Source: an uncultured Clostridia bacterium (GTDB lineage Bacteria > Bacillota > Clostridia > Christensenellales > UBA1242). Taken from it: a stretch of DNA of 64,000 nt. Shown here in pieces: positions 1 through 8,025 of the stretch (position 1 is the first letter of the stretch; every line of letters begins with the position of its first letter). The DNA is taken from positions 1 through 64,000 of the forward strand of contig CAKVHQ010000004.1 of assembly GCA_934749845.1 (NCBI GenBank). The letters run 5' to 3'. The notes beneath the pieces were generated by a model. The model was not told the origin of the DNA. It searched no databases and was given only the letters and a program-made list of their open reading frames with translations. The translations under genes and the position numbers were made by a program.

Positions 1-67
1 TTGGTGGGAAAACGAAAGTTTAGCCATTAGCATTTTTTAAATGCGTGTTGGCGTTAAGAACTTTTGT

Positions 68-88
68 TGTCCTTCAACTGTCCTTCAA
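68..88. repeat. Short tandem 10-mer
   Basis: TGTCCTTCAA occurs twice (68-77 and 79-88) one base apart, just downstream of the rubrerythrin gene. Possibly chance. The first 67 bases contain nothing I can identify. Confidence 0.4.
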
Positions 89-96
89 ATAATGTT

Positions 97-696
97 TTAT
101 TGTCCCATATCTAATGGAACTTCAACATAGCCTTGATTCATTTTGCAAAGTGGGCAAGTGTCCCAAGCCTGTTTTGCGGTGTGTTCAAAGCCACATTCAT
201 TGCATTTCCATTTAATGCTCTTTGCTGATTTATACAACTTTTTGCCTTTCATTTTGTCGTGCAGTTGTTTTAAAAGTGCACTATGACAATTTTCAACTGT
301 TGCCACAAGTTTAAAAGCGTGAGCGATGTCTTCATAGCCTTCGTCTTTTGCAATTTTAGCAAAAGCAGGGTAGATGTGGTCGTATAGTTCCAATTCGTTT
401 TTGCTGTGAAATTTAAAATTTTCACACAAGTCGCCACATTCAAAAGGATAGCCATAACTCATGTCAATATTGTTTTCTGGCTTTTTTGAATTTTGTTGCA
501 AATAGTCCCAAAAAACTTTTGCATGGCTCATTTCGTGCTTGGCAAGTGTTTTTAAAACCGACTTAACATATTCTAAATTTTGGGTTTCTGCTTGCTTTGC
601 CATAAATTGATATTTAGCGCCTTCCATGCATTCGGCACTAAAACTTCTTGCAAGATTTATTCTTGTCTTGCTTTTTTCAAAATCTACTTTACTCAT
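97..696 (-). CDS. Rubrerythrin (diiron peroxidase with rubredoxin-like tail)
   Basis: A 199-residue rubrerythrin, a cytoplasmic peroxide-scavenging protein of anaerobes. The N-terminal four-helix ferritin-like part shows the diiron ligands: Glu in SAECMEGAKY, ExxH in KHEMSHAKVF, and ExxH in ATVENCHSALL. The C-terminal part is a rubredoxin-like FeS4 knuckle, CNEC followed by CPLC, that passes electrons to the diiron site. A GTG six bases upstream is also in frame, but it overlaps the SD (AGAGGTG) that serves the ATG at 696, so the ATG is preferred. It is transcribed alone, away from the next gene. Recognition is strong; whether it reduces peroxide in this organism is inferred from the family. 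Confidence 0.93.
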   Translation of the reverse strand: MSKVDFEKSKTRINLARSFSAECMEGAKYQFMAKQAETQNLEYVKSVLKTLAKHEMSHAKVFWDYLQQNSKKPENNIDMSYGYPFECGDLCENFKFHSKNELELYDHIYPAFAKIAKDEGYEDIAHAFKLVATVENCHSALLKQLHDKMKGKKLYKSAKSIKWKCNECGFEHTAKQAWDTCPLCKMNQGYVEVPLDMGQ

Positions 697-871
697 ATTC
701 ACCTCTATGCTATTATGGACAACCTAGAGAGTTTTAAACAGCATGCTTGCAAGTTTTTATGCTAAAAGTATAAAGTTAAATTGATTGTTTCTATATTTTA
801 AAGTTATTTTAAAAGATAATTGAATTAAGAGAAATATGGCGTTTATTGTTTTAATTATTTGAAAAATATAA

Positions 872-877
872 TATAAT
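872..877 (+). promoter_or_regulatory. -10 box giving a probable leaderless transcript
   Basis: TATAAT ends seven bases before the ATG at 885, so the expected start point is at or next to the start codon. The sequence between (AACATGT) holds no SD. No convincing -35 is present at the normal distance. Confidence 0.5.
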
Positions 878-884
878 AACATGT

Positions 885-1736
885 ATGAAAAAATTTTTAA
901 GTGTTATATGTATGCTTGTTGTGTCGGTGCTGTTGTTTTCGGGCTGTGCAAGTGTTAACTATTCGGTTATCATGAACAGCGAAGGCAAAATCGAACAAGC
1001 GATGCAAGTTAATTTAGATAAAAACGAAATCACTTTGGCAGGCTATAGTTATAGTGAAGTTTATAATAATGTGGTTAACGATTTTGACAATTATTTTTAT
1101 TCGCCAGAAGGCTCTCTTAAAATTGCCGTTATCAATTATGCGTTAAAAAAGAACAAAAGTATTGATGACTGTGGAATAAAGTTATACAGAGAATCTTTGG
1201 AAGATGAAGGCATAATCTTTGGCTCAATCGTGTTTGATTCTCCGCTTATTTACAAAGAATTTTACAATATAACAGATGATGACGATGACCAAATGATAAT
1301 TGAAAAAACATGGTTTTATAACAGAGAAATAAGCGAAAGTGAAACAATTTTTAGCGCGATTTTGAAAGAGGGAACTTCGGCTAATCAAATCGCTGACAAA
1401 TACCTAGATTATTTTGATGGTAGTTTGGCAGGTACAACCAAAAAAACTCTTGAAGATGCCGATTACAATTTCTTTTATGGCGTGCCAACAAACAAGTTGT
1501 ATTCCAATAGCGACAGAGTGTTTACTCAAAGTGGAATAACAATTCATGAATGGAATTTTTCTGCGTCACAACTGGGCGATAAAATAAGAACTTATACTCT
1601 TGCGATTAAACCAACAGCATGGTATATTTTGGCCCTTGTTTTAACTGCAGTTGTTGTGGGAATAATTTTGATAATAGGACTTCTTCAAAAAAAATTCAAA
1701 AAAACAGAAAATCCTATTGCACAAGAAGAAAAATAG
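885..1736 (+). CDS. Lipoprotein with C-terminal membrane anchor, unknown function
   Basis: This 283-residue protein was not recognised. It begins with a signal peptide ending in a lipobox (LLFSGC, Cys at about residue 21), so it should be lipid-anchored outside the membrane. The middle is a polar alpha/beta segment of about 220 residues. Near the C-terminus is a clear transmembrane helix (WYILALVLTAVVVGIILIIG) followed by a Lys-rich cytoplasmic tail. A lipid anchor at one end and a helix at the other would hold the domain close to the membrane. No SD is visible; a TATAAT at 872-877 lies seven bases before the ATG, so the message is probably leaderless. Confidence 0.75.
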   Translation: MKKFLSVICMLVVSVLLFSGCASVNYSVIMNSEGKIEQAMQVNLDKNEITLAGYSYSEVYNNVVNDFDNYFYSPEGSLKIAVINYALKKNKSIDDCGIKLYRESLEDEGIIFGSIVFDSPLIYKEFYNITDDDDDQMIIEKTWFYNREISESETIFSAILKEGTSANQIADKYLDYFDGSLAGTTKKTLEDADYNFFYGVPTNKLYSNSDRVFTQSGITIHEWNFSASQLGDKIRTYTLAIKPTAWYILALVLTAVVVGIILIIGLLQKKFKKTENPIAQEEK

Positions 1737-1745
1737 TGCTATACT
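1717..1745 (+). promoter_or_regulatory. typA promoter inside the end of the upstream gene
   Basis: TTGCAC (1717-1722), a 17-base spacer and TATACT (1740-1745) with an extended TGC just before it. The start point is predicted near 1752. A perfect palindrome TTTGCA-C-TGCAAA (1745-1757) covers that start point and could be an operator. Confidence 0.55.
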
Positions 1746-1766
1746 TTGCACTGCAAAATAGATAAT

Positions 1767-1795
1767 AAAATAGGTGTAACGCCTATTTTTAATTT
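1767..1795 (+). terminator. Terminator-like hairpin in the typA leader
   Basis: Stem AAAATAGG (1767-1774) / CCTATTTT (1782-1789), loop TGTAACG, followed by T-rich sequence. It could simply end the upstream lipoprotein transcript. It also lies downstream of the predicted typA start and upstream of the typA SD (AAGGTGG), so it may be an attenuator. Confidence 0.55.
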
Positions 1796-1806
1796 AAGGT
1801 GGATTT

Positions 1807-3642
1807 ATGAAAAACGAAAAGATAAGAAACATTGCCATTATTGCCCACGTTGACCACGGCAAAACAAGTTTGGTTAACGAAATGTTAAAGCAAGGTGGCG
1901 TGTTTAGAGAAAATCAAGTTGTTCAAGACAGGGTTATGGACTCTAATGCTCTTGAAAGAGAAAGGGGAATTACAATTCTTGCAAAGAACACTGCTTGTAT
2001 GCATAACGGTGTAAAAATCAATATCGTAGACACTCCGGGACATGCTGATTTTGGTGGCGAAGTTGAGCGTTCATTAAAAATGGTTGATGGTGTTTTGCTT
2101 GTTGTTGATGCTTTTGAAGGACCAATGCCACAAACCCGTTTCGTTCTTGAAAAAGCACTTGCATTAAACTTGAAGGTTATTATTGTTATCAATAAAATTG
2201 ATAGACCAGATGCAAGAATTAAAGAAGTTGAAGACGAAATTTTGGAACTATTTATGGACTTGAACGCAAGTGACGAACAACTTGACAGCCCTATTGTTTA
2301 CTGCTCGGCAAGAACAGGTCAAAGCAGTTTAACAAGAGACCAAATGGGAACAAGTTTTGACCCACTTCTTGATAAAATTATCGAGTATATTCCAGCACCA
2401 GAAGGCAACATCGACGAACCATTTAGAATGCTTGTTTCTTCAACCGAAAGCAACGAGTATGTTGGCAAAATGGGTATTGGCAAAATTACAAGCGGAATTG
2501 TTAAGAATGGTCAACAAATTGTTTTAACAAACTACTATAATGAAAAGCCAGACGAAAAATGCAAAATTTCAAGCGTGTTCCAATTTGAAGGAATGAAAAA
2601 AGTTCCTGTCGAAACTGCAGAAGTTGGAGATATTGTTGCTATTGCTGGTTGTCCTAATGTTAGAATTGGCGACACTATGTGCGCAACTGATAGAGTTGAA
2701 GCCCTTCCTTTTGTTAAGATTAGTGAACCTAGTGTTGAAATGACATTTAGGGTTAACGATAGTCCTTTTGCTGGAAAAGAAGGCAAGTTCATCACAAGCC
2801 GTCATTTAAGAGAAAGATTATATCGTGAAGCAGATAGAGATTTAAGTTTAAGAGTTACCGACACCGAAACCACAGAAGCATTTAAGGTTTGTGGTCGTGG
2901 AGAAATGCACCTTTCAATTTTGATTGAAAACATGAGAAGAGAAGGTTTTGAATTTCAAGTTTCCATGCCAAAAGTTTTGTATCAAATTAAAGACGGTGTG
3001 AAATACGAACCTATTGATTTACTTGTTGTTGATGTCCCAGCAGATAACATGAACGCAGTTATGTGCAAAATGGGAATTAGAAAAGGCGAATTAGTTAACA
3101 TGACAACTCACGGAAGCCGTATGAAAATGGAGTTTAAAATTCCAAGCCGTGGATTGTTTGGATACAAGAGTGAACTTTTAACAGATACTCGTGGCGAAGG
3201 AATTATGAGTGCTGTTCACTATGGCTTTGAGCCATACAAAGGCGATATTGAAAGAAGAACTATGGGAAGTTTAATTTCCTACGAAACTGGCGAAAGTATT
3301 GTTTACGGACTTTATAACGCTCAAGACCGTGGCAGATTATTTATAGGACCAAATGTCCCTGTTTATATGGGCATGGTTGTTGGAGAAAATCCAAAAAACG
3401 AAGATTTGGTTGTTAATGTTTGCAAAACCAAACATTTATCAAACTGCCGTTCATCTTCAAGCGATGAAGCATTGCGTCTTGAACCACCAAAAGTAATGAG
3501 TTTGGAAGAGGCTATCGAGTTTATTGGCGATGACGAACTTTTGGAAGTAACTCCAAGAAGCATTAGAATTAGAAAAATTATTCTAGACCATCAAATGAGA
3601 ATGAGAGAAAGAGCAAGAAAACTTGGCTTAAACACCAAATAA
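1807..3642 (+). CDS. typA: Ribosome-associated GTPase TypA/BipA
   Basis: A 611-residue translational GTPase of the TypA/BipA family, which binds the ribosome like EF-G and acts in large-subunit assembly and stress or cold adaptation. The GTPase motifs are intact: AHVDHGKT (residues 13-20), RGITI, DTPGHADF and NKID. They are followed by an EF-Tu-like barrel, EF-G domain III/V-type folds and the TypA-specific C-terminal domain (ending in RIRKIILDHQMRMRERARKL). The length matches the usual 605-615 residues. It has its own promoter and a hairpin in its leader, and is ended by the terminator at 3675-3706. Confidence 0.97.
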   Translation: MKNEKIRNIAIIAHVDHGKTSLVNEMLKQGGVFRENQVVQDRVMDSNALERERGITILAKNTACMHNGVKINIVDTPGHADFGGEVERSLKMVDGVLLVVDAFEGPMPQTRFVLEKALALNLKVIIVINKIDRPDARIKEVEDEILELFMDLNASDEQLDSPIVYCSARTGQSSLTRDQMGTSFDPLLDKIIEYIPAPEGNIDEPFRMLVSSTESNEYVGKMGIGKITSGIVKNGQQIVLTNYYNEKPDEKCKISSVFQFEGMKKVPVETAEVGDIVAIAGCPNVRIGDTMCATDRVEALPFVKISEPSVEMTFRVNDSPFAGKEGKFITSRHLRERLYREADRDLSLRVTDTETTEAFKVCGRGEMHLSILIENMRREGFEFQVSMPKVLYQIKDGVKYEPIDLLVVDVPADNMNAVMCKMGIRKGELVNMTTHGSRMKMEFKIPSRGLFGYKSELLTDTRGEGIMSAVHYGFEPYKGDIERRTMGSLISYETGESIVYGLYNAQDRGRLFIGPNVPVYMGMVVGENPKNEDLVVNVCKTKHLSNCRSSSSDEALRLEPPKVMSLEEAIEFIGDDELLEVTPRSIRIRKIILDHQMRMRERARKLGLNTK

Positions 3643-3674
3643 TTGAGATTTATTCTTAATGCAAAAAAAGTTGA

Positions 3675-3706
3675 AAAATGAGATAATAATTTGTCTCATT
3701 TTTTTT
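3675..3706 (+). terminator. typA terminator
   Basis: Stem AAAATGAGA (3675-3683) / TCTCATTTT (3694-3702) followed by more T residues. Confidence 0.85.
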
Positions 3707-3712
3707 AAAGTA

Positions 3713-3741
3713 TTGACTTTTTTATGCGTTGGTTGTAATAT
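3713..3741 (+). promoter_or_regulatory. Promoter for the gene at 3764
   Basis: TTGACT (3713-3718), 17-base spacer, TAATAT (3736-3741). The predicted message has a short leader with SD GGGAG. Confidence 0.65.
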
Positions 3742-3763
3742 AATTAAGTAGGGAGAATTTAAT

Positions 3764-4261
3764 ATGCAAGTTGAAGTTAAAGAGTATGTTAAGCAATGCT
3801 TAAAAAATGGCGTAAAACCAAGACTTTATAGAAAGTTCGTTGTAATCAGCGCAAAACAAGGTGTTGAAGGCGAAGTTGTTGAAACTATTATGAAAGACGG
3901 TCACAAGGAAACTGTGAGCGTGGTTAAAGTTGACGAGCATAACAATCCAGATTGGGTGGTAACAAACCCAGACGGCGAAAGATATGTTATGTCCTATGAG
4001 AAGTTTAGAAACAGATACCAAATTTACGATTTTAAAAAAGGTACATATATTCCAAAGAAAGTTATTTGCGAGTTTATTCAAATCAGCGACAATATCAGTT
4101 TTGTTGCACCTTGGGGAGAGCAAATGCACATTAAAAAAGGTGGCTATTTGAACATAACCAACCTTGATGATATTTATGGCGTGCAAAAAGAAGAATTTGA
4201 ATCAACTTATAAAGAATGTGACGAACGCGGAGATTTTTTAGAGGAAGAAAACTTGTTTTAA
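3764..4261 (+). CDS. Small soluble protein, PGDYG-like, unknown function
   Basis: A 165-residue cytoplasmic protein without signal or membrane segment. The C-terminal half (WGEQMHIKKGGYLNIT, then a YGVQKEEFESTY segment) resembles the PGDYG-type proteins, small domains of unknown function. This resemblance is from memory and weak. The N-terminal half is charged and probably alpha/beta. SD GGGAG lies eight bases before the ATG. It is a single-gene unit, with its own promoter at 3713 and a terminator just after it. No link to TypA or DnaB is evident. Confidence 0.65.
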   Translation: MQVEVKEYVKQCLKNGVKPRLYRKFVVISAKQGVEGEVVETIMKDGHKETVSVVKVDEHNNPDWVVTNPDGERYVMSYEKFRNRYQIYDFKKGTYIPKKVICEFIQISDNISFVAPWGEQMHIKKGGYLNITNLDDIYGVQKEEFESTYKECDERGDFLEEENLF

Positions 4262-4267
4262 TTAAAT

Positions 4268-4297
4268 AAATCAGGAGTGTTTTCCTGATTTTTTTTA
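4268..4297 (+). terminator. Terminator after the 165-residue gene
   Basis: Stem AAATCAGGA (4268-4276) / TCCTGATTT (4283-4291), loop GTGTTT, then a T-run. Confidence 0.88.
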
Positions 4298-4386
4298 CTT
4301 TTCAAATCGAAGCAAATTTTAATTACATTTTTTTACTTAAAATTTTACTTGCATTTAAGTTTTATTTATTTTAAAATAATAGATAT

Positions 4387-4695
4387 ATGACGAAAAAAGA
4401 ATTTGTAAGAAATTTTAAATTATTTTTAATTTCATTTGTTTGTTGCATACCACTGTTTGTGTTGATTGGTGTGCTATGGCGCGATAATTTAGGAAGTTTT
4501 TGGACAATAACCATTTATGTGTTAATCGGAGCAGGCGCTTATGTTCTTGCCTTGCTAATAGACAAGAAAAGGCAGGAAAAACTTGCATTAAAACGCGAGA
4601 AAAGCAGAATGGAAAGAAAATATAGAAGTCTTGAACAAGCACGAGATGTTCAAAACAAAGATAATAAAAAAGATAAAAACGTTAAGAGGAAATAA
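4387..4695 (+). CDS. Small membrane protein with basic tail, upstream of dnaB
   Basis: This 102-residue protein was not recognised. It has two transmembrane helices (about residues 10-27 and 36-56) and a strongly basic, probably helical cytoplasmic tail (about residues 58-102, KKDKNVKRK at the end). Its stop overlaps the dnaB start by one base (TAATG), so the two are translationally coupled. In many Bacillota rplI or yybT precedes dnaB; here this small protein takes that place. A TAAAAT box at 4372-4377 lies nine bases before the ATG and there is no SD, so the leader is at most a few bases long. Confidence 0.7.
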   Translation: MTKKEFVRNFKLFLISFVCCIPLFVLIGVLWRDNLGSFWTITIYVLIGAGAYVLALLIDKKRQEKLALKREKSRMERKYRSLEQARDVQNKDNKKDKNVKRK

Positions 4696-6143
4696 TGGAA
4701 AACAAAAAAGTTATAAGACAAATGCCATATAGCATCGAAACCGAACAAGCGGTTTTAGGCTCTATGTTAATAAGCGAAAACGCATCAGGTTTAATTTGCA
4801 GTGGATTTACAGAAGATGCATTCTATTCATTAAGCCATAAAAAAATTTTTAGTTGCATGCTAAACATCTATGCAAAAAACAGACCAATCGACTATGTTAC
4901 CGTTGTAAGCGAACTTGAAAAAGCAGGATTTTTGGAAGAAGTTGGTGGCGTTGAATATTTAACAACACTTGCAGATATTGTTCCAACAGCAGCAAACATT
5001 TCTCATTATGCAGAAATTTTAAAACGCGATATGGTGCTTCGTGAACTTATCACAGCGGGCGAAAAAATAGTTCAAATGGCATATGAAAGCGACGACATGG
5101 TTGAAGCACTTAAATTTGCAGAAAAACAAATTTTCGATATTGGCGACAAACAATCATTTTCAAGTTTGGAACAAATTTCAGGGGCGGTTAAGGAAGTACT
5201 TGATAAGTTCCAGTTAATTAGTCAAGACAAAGATGCCATGAAGGGGCTTAAAACTGGGTTCTATCAACTAGATAAAATGACAAACGGTCTTCAAAAAGGC
5301 GATTTAATTTTGCTTGCAGCAAGACCGGGTGTTGGTAAAACATCCCTTGCCATGAATATTGTTAATAATTGTGCTTTGCAAGAAAAAGCAAAATGTGCAA
5401 TATTCTCACTTGAAATGCCAAAAATTCAACTTGCACAAAGAAGTTTGTGTTCACATGCGTTTGTAAGTATGAGCAAGGCGCTTAAAGGCGAATTAACTAG
5501 TGAAGAATGGGCAGCCTTGTGGCAAGCAAACAAAGAGTTTTGTGACGCTCAAATTTATGTTGATGATAGTTCACTTAACACACCAATGGATATTCTATCT
5601 AAATGTAGAAAACTAAAACGCGAAAAAGGCTTGGATCTTATCATGATTGACTATTTGCAGTTGATGTCCAGCTCAACAAGCAACAAAGACGCAAACCGTC
5701 AGCAACAAGTTAGTGATATGACTCGTATGCTTAAAATAGCAGCCAAAGAACTTGATGTTCCAATTCTGCTTTTGTCACAGTTATCTCGTGCAACCGAATC
5801 TAGAACAGACCATAGACCTATGCTTTCGGACTTAAGAGAATCTGGTGCGATTGAGCAAGACGCAGATATTGTTATGTTCATTTATAACCCAGACAACTAT
5901 GTTTCCGATGAAAGCAAAAAAACAGGAATGAGAGAACTTATAGTTGCAAAACATCGTAATGGTGAAGTGGGAACAATTCCACTTAAGTTTATAAGCGAAC
6001 ATACAACTTTTGCAAACTTAACAAAAGATAGTGACGCTAGTTCGCTAGAAAGAGCTATGCCAGATTTTGATGCAAGACAAAAGGCAGAAAAAACCGAAAT
6101 GGTTCCACTAGACGACAATAGAGATATTACAGACATATTTTAA
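4695..6143 (+). CDS. dnaB: Replicative DNA helicase DnaB
   Basis: A 482-residue hexameric 5'-3' helicase of the replication fork. The N-terminal domain (MPYSIETEQAVLGSML onward) is the DnaG-contacting collar. The RecA-like C-terminal domain has Walker A ARPGVGKTS (about residue 210), Walker B LDLIMIDYLQLM, and the motif LSQLSR with the catalytic arginine region. The length is close to the family norm and there is no intein. The start overlaps the stop of the small membrane protein; no separate SD is needed. No terminator is visible before the next gene, which has its own promoter. Confidence 0.97.
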   Translation: MENKKVIRQMPYSIETEQAVLGSMLISENASGLICSGFTEDAFYSLSHKKIFSCMLNIYAKNRPIDYVTVVSELEKAGFLEEVGGVEYLTTLADIVPTAANISHYAEILKRDMVLRELITAGEKIVQMAYESDDMVEALKFAEKQIFDIGDKQSFSSLEQISGAVKEVLDKFQLISQDKDAMKGLKTGFYQLDKMTNGLQKGDLILLAARPGVGKTSLAMNIVNNCALQEKAKCAIFSLEMPKIQLAQRSLCSHAFVSMSKALKGELTSEEWAALWQANKEFCDAQIYVDDSSLNTPMDILSKCRKLKREKGLDLIMIDYLQLMSSSTSNKDANRQQQVSDMTRMLKIAAKELDVPILLLSQLSRATESRTDHRPMLSDLRESGAIEQDADIVMFIYNPDNYVSDESKKTGMRELIVAKHRNGEVGTIPLKFISEHTTFANLTKDSDASSLERAMPDFDARQKAEKTEMVPLDDNRDITDIF

Positions 6144-6161
6144 TTTTAAGCATAATAAAAT

Positions 6162-6189
6162 TTGCTAATTATCAGTAAATTGATATAAT
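6162..6189 (+). promoter_or_regulatory. Promoter for the gene at 6194/6209
   Basis: TTGCTA (6162-6167), 16-base spacer, TGA plus TATAAT (6184-6189). The predicted start falls at about 6194-6196, i.e. on the first ATG of the gene. Confidence 0.6.
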
Positions 6190-6208
6190 AATTATGGAGG
6201 AAATTGTT

Positions 6209-7414
6209 TTGGAAGAAAATACTTTAAAGTATCGTAGACCGGACATTGAAGGCGGATATCTATACGATAAAGATGAAATCGACTATTATAGAGCAACTCA
6301 AAGAAATGATGTTTTGGATAACCTTTTGCTAGGCGATTTTAACATGGTTGGCGCTTATGTTATTAACAACGCGTTGGTTGAAGAGTTGATAAAACTAAAC
6401 AAAGTTTATGTTGATGCTTACGCAAAAACAATGTTTTGTGATAGTGTAAGAATTTTTGGCGACGATCAACTTCATTTTTGTCTTAATATCATGAAAGACA
6501 CTCCATCAAAGGGCAAAGTTACTGCAAGTTTGGAGTTGCTTGAAAGTATTGACAGAGCAAATGGCTATTACCAAAACACCAATTCCGCGCTTATTGACTC
6601 GCATATTTTTGAAGACAAAGCTAATGTTAATAAACAAATTTTTGACTATTATCATATTATCGACAGCAAAGATGTGGGCGATGAAAAACTAGAAAAAGAC
6701 TACGAAGTTCCTAATATTATTCGCAGACAAAAAGAGTTATTGCGTTTAAGAGAACTTTGCTCTGCAACAAGTTGCAGGCTTGATAAAGAATTGTTTCAAA
6801 AACGAATTGCACTTTTAATGCATAATGCAAACGCAAAAAACATACTAGAAGAATTTAATAAACAAGTTTTCTATGTAAAGGATACAGTTCTCGATAAGAA
6901 AAATCCTTTGTATTATAGACATCTTAACCAAATTTTAGATGGCATCTTGCAACAATATAGCAATGAATTGAAAGAAGAAAAAGAACTATTGAAAAATTTG
7001 ACTTTAGTTCAAGTTGATTATGCTCAAAAACAATTTAAGCAAGAAGCAATAAGAAATAGCGAAATTATTCGTCATGACGACAAAGAAAGGCGTGATTATT
7101 TTAGAAAACAACAAAAAGTTGAAGCTAAACAAACAACTCAAGAGCCAACTAAAGTAGTTAAGCCAGAAGAAAAAAAGCCAGAAGTTAAAGAGCCTAAAAA
7201 GGAAGTTAGTTTTAGTGCAAAGCAAGAAAAGATAGCTAGCGTATCAAAACCTGAAAAGGAAAAAACAAAGCAAGTTAAACAACCAGAAAAAAAGCCTGTT
7301 AAAGTAGAGAAAAAGGTGAGCAAGGAAAATTTATCGGTTTTGCAAGCAATGGACGATGAACTTGACGACCTTGAACTTGGAACAGACAGAAATGAAAATA
7401 TCGAAACTATGTAA
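6209..7414 (+). CDS. Unknown protein with Lys/Glu-rich C-terminal tail
   Basis: This roughly 400-residue cytoplasmic protein was not recognised. Residues up to about 300 are predicted mostly helical. The last 100 residues are low-complexity Lys/Glu/Pro/Gln sequence (repeated KPEEKKPEVKEPKKE-type runs) ending in an acidic segment. Two starts are possible. ATG at 6194 would sit at the very 5' end of the message, because the -10 box ends at 6189. TTG at 6209 has a good SD (GGAGG, 6196-6200) eight bases upstream. I chose TTG, but a leaderless ATG cannot be excluded. There is no signal peptide and no known domain was seen. Confidence 0.6.
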   Translation: MEENTLKYRRPDIEGGYLYDKDEIDYYRATQRNDVLDNLLLGDFNMVGAYVINNALVEELIKLNKVYVDAYAKTMFCDSVRIFGDDQLHFCLNIMKDTPSKGKVTASLELLESIDRANGYYQNTNSALIDSHIFEDKANVNKQIFDYYHIIDSKDVGDEKLEKDYEVPNIIRRQKELLRLRELCSATSCRLDKELFQKRIALLMHNANAKNILEEFNKQVFYVKDTVLDKKNPLYYRHLNQILDGILQQYSNELKEEKELLKNLTLVQVDYAQKQFKQEAIRNSEIIRHDDKERRDYFRKQQKVEAKQTTQEPTKVVKPEEKKPEVKEPKKEVSFSAKQEKIASVSKPEKEKTKQVKQPEKKPVKVEKKVSKENLSVLQAMDDELDDLELGTDRNENIETM

Positions 7415-7446
7415 ACAAAAATATTTTTAGAATAATAAAATTATTG

Positions 7447-7475
7447 TTGACTTACTAAAATTTATATGTTAATAT
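7447..7475 (+). promoter_or_regulatory. Promoter of the rpmG-secE-nusG-rplK-rplA operon
   Basis: TTGACT (7447-7452), 17-base spacer, TAATAT (7470-7475) with an extended TGT (7467-7469). The predicted start is at about 7482. Confidence 0.75.
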
Positions 7476-7479
7476 AAAG

Positions 7480-7506
7480 TAGCATCTTTGAAGGGTGCTA
7501 TTTTTT
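7480..7506 (+). terminator. Terminator-shaped hairpin in the rpmG leader
   Basis: Stem TAGCATC (7480-7486) / GGTGCTA (7494-7500), loop TTTGAAG, then six T residues (7501-7506), directly followed by the SD AGGGAGG. It lies at the 5' end of the predicted transcript, so it would act on this operon rather than on the upstream gene. Confidence 0.6.
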
Positions 7507-7524
7507 AGGGAGGAAAAATTACCC

Positions 7525-7674
7525 ATGAGAGACAAAATTACACTCGCTTGCACAGAATGTAAGCAAAGAAATTATGACGACATGAAAAACAAGAAAAATA
7601 CACCAGATCGTATTGAACTTAAGAAGTACTGCAGATTTTGCAAGAAACACACAGTGCATAAAGAAACAAAATAA
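7525..7674 (+). CDS. rpmG: Ribosomal protein bL33
   Basis: A 49-residue large-subunit protein in the usual place before secE. It starts [17 protein letters not shown] and carries CxxC near the start and CRFC near the end, so it is the zinc-binding form of L33. SD AGGGAGG (7507-7513) lies about a dozen bases before the ATG. Its own codons are ordinary for the neighbourhood. The length is normal for the family. Confidence 0.96.
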   Translation: MRDKITLACTECKQRNYDDMKNKKNTPDRIELKKYCRFCKKHTVHKETK

Positions 7675-7693
7675 TTATTAAGAGGTTTTTATA

Positions 7694-8014
7694 ATGTCAA
7701 ATCCTGAAAACAAGGAACAAGTTGTTGAAGTTGAAAACACTCAAGCACAAGAAACTGCTGTGCAAGTGAATGAAACTCCAAAGAAAGAACAAAAAGTTGA
7801 AAAGAAAGACAAGAAGAAGGACAAGAAACCAAAAGAACGCAAAATGGCAAGAAAAGTTAAAGAAACCACAAGCGAACTTAAAAAAGTTTCATGGCTTTCG
7901 TTTGGACAAGTTTGCAAAAGAACAGCCATTGTTGTAGGCTTCGTTTTGCTTTCAACTTTGGTATTGTTTGGCGTTGATATGCTTCTTCAACTCGTTTATA
8001 GGTTAATCGTTTAG
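7694..8014 (+). CDS. secE: Preprotein translocase subunit SecE
   Basis: A 106-residue subunit of the SecYEG channel. The C-terminal half has the conserved amphipathic helix (VKETTSELKKVSWLSF) and the single membrane helix (TAIVVGFVLLSTLVLFGVDMLLQ). The N-terminal 50 residues are a Glu/Gln- then Lys-rich extension not found in the shortest bacterial SecE (about 60 residues). SD AGAGG lies upstream. It sits 19 bases after rpmG and 11 bases before nusG. Confidence 0.94.
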   Translation: MSNPENKEQVVEVENTQAQETAVQVNETPKKEQKVEKKDKKKDKKPKERKMARKVKETTSELKKVSWLSFGQVCKRTAIVVGFVLLSTLVLFGVDMLLQLVYRLIV

Positions 8015-8025
8015 GAGGTTTATCT

